Positions 5,237 through 5,390 of a stretch of DNA of 5,390 nt are shown here, in pieces. Numbering within the stretch: position 1 is the first letter of the stretch; each line of letters starts with the position of its first letter. Below the pieces are notes generated by a model. The model made no database searches, was not told the origin of the DNA, and was given only the letters and a program-made list of their open reading frames with translations. Made by a program: the position numbers and the translations under genes. Origin of the DNA: Clostridiales bacterium (GTDB lineage: Bacteria; Bacillota; Clostridia; Oscillospirales; Oscillospiraceae); NCBI GenBank assembly GCA_019421975.1, contig JAHZEE010000033.1:5851-11240 (forward strand), given 5' to 3'.

Positions 5237-5390
5237 TCAATCTTCCCAAGAGATATTGCCCAGTTCGATTTGTTTCAGTATCTCGGCCCATTCCTCGGGA
5301 GTGAATTTGGACTCGTCATCATGGCTGACAGAAACTAAGGTCATATCCATATGGACTGTATTTTGCAAATCAGGACTATCCATGTTCGCC
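5237..5390 (-). CDS. Small acidic hypothetical protein, partial (3' end)
   Basis: The minus strand is open from the window edge to a TGA at 5237-5239, giving at least 50 residues. The visible C-terminus is acidic and rich in Trp and Glu (FTPEEWAEILKQIELGNISW, then Glu-Asp). The first in-window ATG is at 5383, but its ribosome binding site would lie outside, so the gene probably continues beyond the edge. The protein-like composition and predicted helix (EEWAEILKQIE) argue for a real gene; no family is recognised. Internal ATGs at 5350 and 5344 have no ribosome binding site. A weak stem (TTGAG/CTCAA, 5223-5238) overlaps the stop codon. Its position beyond the palindromic region, convergent with the MerR gene, says nothing about function. 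Confidence 0.55.
   Translation of the reverse strand, partial: ANMDSPDLQNTVHMDMTLVSVSHDDESKFTPEEWAEILKQIELGNISWED

Noticed and set aside
4950..5304. Plus-strand frames of 80 and 96 codons over the palindromic region
   Set aside because: Both are read through the inverted repeats, giving Arg/Pro-rich products without domain features, and the longer one is antisense to the more convincing small gene at the right edge. They are probably spurious.

Overview
The window looks like chromosomal DNA from an anaerobic Firmicute, most likely a gut-type Clostridia/Oscillospiraceae relative. This is inferred from the gene families (PAS-type sigma-54 activator, YqhD/Bdh-type iron alcohol dehydrogenase, two AdhR/NmlR-like MerR regulators), strong Shine-Dalgarno sites and fairly high GC. 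No species can be named from the sequence. The first ~104 bases are G/C homopolymer-rich and look like a contig edge or sequencing artefact.

Layout: (1) a sigma-54-dependent PAS/AAA+/Fis-type activator (+, 128-1660) with its own ribosome binding site; its promoter is not visible. (2) A perfect 14-bp hairpin (1662-1692) separates it from a convergent MerR-family gene (-, 1695-2165). (3) That MerR gene is divergent from an iron-containing alcohol dehydrogenase (+, 2304-3476). (4) An aldo/keto reductase (-, 3552-4412) converges on the dehydrogenase and is divergent from a second MerR-family gene (+, 4521-4928). (5) A gene-free stretch (4929-5236) holds a 26-bp hairpin and a nested palindromic structure. 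(6) The 3' end of a small unrecognised gene (-) runs off the right edge.

The central part is two mirror-image modules, each a MerR regulator divergent from an NAD(P)H-type carbonyl/alcohol oxidoreductase. Both enzyme promoters have TTGACC and TATNAT separated by 19 bp with a dyad in the spacer, the classic MerR-activated form. Both regulators appear to have a face-to-face promoter with a 17-bp spacer and a perfect TTGACA, whose -10 box lies one base from the enzyme -10 box. The whole control region is 61 bp in both modules, with identical spacing of all four boxes. Both regulators carry a cysteine at the position of the aldehyde-sensing Cys52 of Bacillus subtilis AdhR. The inferred role is two electrophile/aldehyde-inducible reductase modules. 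The operator sequences differ, so each regulator probably recognises only its own target. The second module is lower in GC (about 45% for its regulator, by hand count) than the first, which suggests a separate origin.
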